From assembly GCF_963676685.1 (NCBI RefSeq), contig NC_092354.1:18482746-18546745 (forward strand): a stretch of DNA of 64,000 bases. Direction: 5' to 3'. The notes beneath the pieces are model-generated. The model did no database searches, had not been told where the DNA came from, and saw only the letters and a program-made list of their open reading frames with translations. This DNA comes from Mytilus edulis. Its lineage: Eukaryota; Mollusca; Bivalvia; Mytilida; Mytilidae. A program made the position numbers and the translations under genes. Position 1 is the stretch's first letter. Each line of letters begins with the position of its first letter. Shown here in pieces: positions 60,300 to 64,000 of this stretch.

Positions 60300-61579
60300 T
60301 CCTTTCAGCTACGGGTTATTATCTATTTTTCATGTATTGTGGAAATTTGTTTTTAATCGAAAATAGGAAAACAAAATTGTATTCACTTATTTTTATGTTA
60401 AGTTTGGGTTTTTTCTTTGTTGTCTCGTTGTATCATACGCACTCTATTTTGAAAATTCAAAAATTATTTACAAAAGTAAAAATTATTTACAAAATAGGCT
60501 TACAATAACTAACGATGCAATTTTCTTTATTAAACTTCAATAGTGTATTACCCTTTACATATTTATTTAACTTAATTAGTTGTCGAACTTATTTTTAATA
60601 AGTTTCAATGTGTACAGATTTATTTACAAAGTATTTTGATTTAAAGATTCAGTACGGAAGATAATAATTAAAAGATACGAAACTGGTGTATATCGAAATA
60701 AGACATGTATCAACAAGATTCAAAATCACGTTGTTGTTTGCAACTATACGTCAACGTGATCAACAAACAGCAATCATCAATTAAATATGCATCAAGCGCA
60801 TAGTCAACTGCGTACAAAAGAGCTTTCAAAATCAGTTATTCAAAATCAAACATCAGTAAGATGAGTATGTAACAACTTGTGAACCCAATTATTCAAATTT
60901 AAGCATCAGTGTGGATTGCAAATAAATAATAGGATTTTCTGTTTCCTAATTGGGGAAGAATGAAGTGAAATTATTACCTTAGTTTGATCGTACTAAGAGT
61001 TCGAAACAAACAATGTTAATCAGTAAGTTATAACTGCCCTGAGGTTCACTAAGCAGGATTTGTAATTGAAATCGATTACCCGTTGATCTTTAAAGGAATA
61101 TATTAAAGTGAACGTGATTATACTTAGCTTCAAGAATCCGGTAATTCAATTATTGGGCTACACATAAAAAAGAAAAACAATTATATCATAAATGAAATAT
61201 GACCTGAACAGATATTAACCTTATACTATTTCTCTACTACTAACAATGACAATGGATTTTGTTTTATACTTTTATGAACCACATTTATTCCTATTATTCA
61301 AACTCTTATACTTCTTTTTTTTTACTTTATTTATCTCACACAGACATATTTTTGTTTTTATTTTGGTTGGAATTTAATCAAAATTTAACTTGTTTTCAAA
61401 TTTATCGATTAAAACTATAAATCATTTAATGCAATATGTGTAAAGTCATATAACAAGAGTTTTTGAACTTTTAATGTAATATAAATGGTTGGACCAATGC
61501 ATGAATAAATACTTAACTAAGTTGTAAATGCATGTATGTCTTAGTATGTTTGTTACAAATCTCTAACTTATTATATAAC
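60300..61579. other. AT-rich, nothing recognised
   Basis: No exon or known repeat seen. Confidence 0.4.
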
Positions 61580-61865
61580 AAGAATGTGTCCCTAGTACAC
61601 GGACGCCGCATCCTCATTATTATTTTCTATGTTTGGTGGACCGTGAAATTGGGGTAAAACCTCTAATTTTGCATTAAACATTAAAATGATCATATCATAA
61701 GGAACATGTATACTAAGTTTCAAGTTGATTGGACTTCAACTTCATCAACAACTACCTCGACCAAAAACTTTAACCTGCAGCGGGACTGATGGACAAACGA
61801 ACGAACAGACGGACGAACAGACGGACGAACGGACGCACAGACCAAAAAACATAATGCTCATAAAT
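61580..61865 (+). repeat. Dispersed repeat family D, copy 2
   Basis: Matches 49290-49765, with the run gaacgaacagacggacgaac. Confidence 0.65.
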
Positions 61866-64000
61866 TGGTATGAGAATAGTATTTCATTCAGCGATAGTTC
61901 ATCACAAACAAGTTTAAAACTTCGGATTTTGGCAGATCGTAGCATTGATAAACATTCAAAACAGAAAAAAACATATTCCTGTTGTTTTTAATTAGAAGAT
62001 TCATATGACATTAACTAGATTATTGCATAATTAACGTTCATTTTAACGAATAAGAAACATAAACAGCTCCTACTTTTTTATTATCATTATTGTGTCATTT
62101 AACGTCAAAATAATTTAAGAAATTCCTATAATCACAAAATTTAGTTTTAAATTGAAAATAGATTAATATGGAAGGCAGAATTTGTTATTTTTTCGTAAAT
62201 GAACATGAAATCGATAAATTGTCATTGGTAACTTCTGCACTTGACAGTATTATTAGTGTACTAGACAATAATGGCTCCCGTTTTCTATCCAAGTACTCGT
62301 TAAAGCTCATATTTTTCATAACGAAAGGTGTTATCATAAAAGAATCTTAGAACATATATTATTATTGTTCTATCTTGTATAATTCAATCAAAGAAGTGCC
62401 CTCAGGCCAAAGGTCGTTAAATAGCGACCATTGCCTCGGTTTTGACGGGTAGAATCAGTAGGTCATTTATACTTTATATGCTTCCGGGTTATGTTATACA
62501 ACGAGAAAATCAATAATATTTTTTGCTATATAAAAATAAGAAAACAAAAACATTTAAAATATATAGGTGTACGAACATGATATAGAAGATTTAGACTGGT
62601 TTTCGTAAGTTACACTTTTTTCTTTTTTTTCAAGTTAATTGTAAAATTCATTGACAAAAGCAACTCTTTTTTCCGTTCAGCCTATCTGCCAGAAACCGTC
62701 AATTGACTACGTTTGTCTCGATGTTTTTTAATATTAACCTCGAAACTATTATCGTCAGGAATATGACAGTTGTTGTCCATTCGTTTGATTCTTTCATTTT
62801 TGACATTTGATTTGATTATTTCGGTTTGAGTTTTCCTCGGAGTTCAATATGTTTAAATCTGGGATTTTCGGTCCTAAGAACACCTTAACTTCGTATTCTA
62901 TTTGGCTTTTTATACATTTTTTTTATTTAAGCGTCACTTAAAAGGTCGATTTGTATCAAACATTATTTTGCCCATCAGTCGCCACTTCTTATAATACAAC
63001 TCTCCATTAATCTACATGTTTTCTAAGTTTTTGGCTGCAGGGATTCATACATGTCATAAAAACCAAACTAGCTTAATCATATTTAAATGTAGTTTATTCA
63101 ATTTGAAACTTTAGTAACTTTATAATTTCTTTTCAAACGGGCAATTTTAAAGTGTTTTATGATAAGTCATGTCAGTACCGACGTACTGAATACTGCATGA
63201 ACTGGACATATACCCTGGAACTGATGGTCAGCCAGGAGAGGTTACGACCCATTGCTGTATGAGGAAGGTTATTATAGATTGACAAATCTTAATATAACCT
63301 AAATTAGCTTAAAGGATGGTAGCGATTAATAAAACAAATAAAATACTATTAAAATTTGTCCTTAATTTAATTTCATCAACAACAAAAATATTTTTACAGT
63401 CATTCCTAGTATAATAACTGATTCCTTGATAAATAATTTTTTGGAAACTTATTATATAGAAATCATATATACCTCCGTGTTATATGTGATCAGTGAAAGC
63501 AAATATCGGAACAATTAGATACGGTGTTCTTCCAACATGTATAGAACATCGTGATGGAGGCTTAAAACAAGCGATATATTTATATAGAGCGTTACCAAAA
63601 AAAAAGTAGTGTTAATGTATTTTCAATCTATTAGGTAAAGCTATGGATCTTTTTTTAACCCTGGTAATTCGATCTTAATTGACAACCTATTCTTCTTTTA
63701 ATGCATTTTAGATCAATTTTGAACAATTAAGAATGTTTGCGTGATCCAGCTTTCAAGACTGTCACTATAACATCTTTTAAGTGCTATCAATGATAAATTA
63801 CAAATTTGGAGACTTTGACACACATGTTACGATTATAAAGCTTGGTTGGTTTTTTTTTTGACAAATTTGTAACTGGATTGGTCAGCACAGAAATTAATAT
63901 TAGTTGACAATTTTTGAATATTCTCATAATTTTAATAATCTTATTTTAGGGGCTGTTAATATGGAACCAAAGGTAAATATTTATTGTTTTAAGTGTGAAA
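61866..64000. other. AT-rich end of window, no supported gene
   Basis: A 60-residue frame with ATG at 62168 has no recognisable domain. The last bases hold an exon-like segment (ttattttag, 23 nt, gtaaat at 63973) that could belong to a gene beyond the window. Confidence 0.3.

Noticed and set aside
63950..63972. 23-nt exon-like segment at the window end
   Set aside because: Acceptor and donor are present, but with no neighbours the frame cannot be judged.

Overview
The window looks like genomic DNA from a marine bivalve, most likely a Mytilus-type mussel. It is AT-rich, its genes are small phase-matched exons in long introns, and repeats are dense. The protein families (a short EGF-like receptor and a Cys-rich/HEPN receptor) and several dispersed repeats are ones I associate with mussels. 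The species call is from memory and was not checked by any search.

Region by region. (1) 777-11121, + strand: 3' part of a single-pass receptor gene with an EMI/EGF-like Cys-rich ectodomain (MEGF/scavenger-receptor style) and a Tyr-rich cytoplasmic tail. Its 8-kb last intron holds a minisatellite, two foldback MITEs, a mussel repeat, and a 4.96-kb TIR element (3345-8308) that carries about 12 copies of a ~257-bp satellite. (2) 11303-16112: a second non-coding TIR element of about 4.8 kb. (3) 16497-41457, + strand: my best reconstruction of a 14-exon, 797-codon gene. It encodes a signal peptide, a Cys-rich ectodomain, one transmembrane helix, a DZIP3-like HEPN domain, a twice-repeated Cys/His module and a short tail. 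Its first intron contains an antisense decayed LINE (about 17.27-21.48 kb) and its second and third introns contain SINEs and (TA)n tracts. (4) 42315-48854, + strand: a second, shorter HEPN-only gene or gene fragment. (5) 51.5-57.2 kb: a broken Ty3/gypsy-type LTR retroelement with gag, RNase H and integrase remnants. It is followed by an unusual 3' coding block with a PHD finger and a TatD-like hydrolase, then a purine tract and an LTR-like end. (6) 57.24-64 kb: AT-rich sequence with SINE copies and no gene I can support.

How the genes fit together. The two receptor genes lie in the same orientation. One has a tail suited to tyrosine-phosphorylation signalling. The other puts a HEPN domain under the membrane. 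Bivalves have many DZIP3-like HEPN proteins, but I know of no characterised function for this architecture. The HEPN copies in both genes lack the usual R...H residues, so a scaffold or sensor role is more likely than RNase activity. The candidate for an undescribed system is the HEPN receptor with its KHxxYH/CCxC repeats. Second to it are the satellite-bearing TIR element and the PHD+TatD cargo of the LTR element.

All splice models were made by eye from GT/AG sites, reading phase and protein pattern. No transcript evidence was available.
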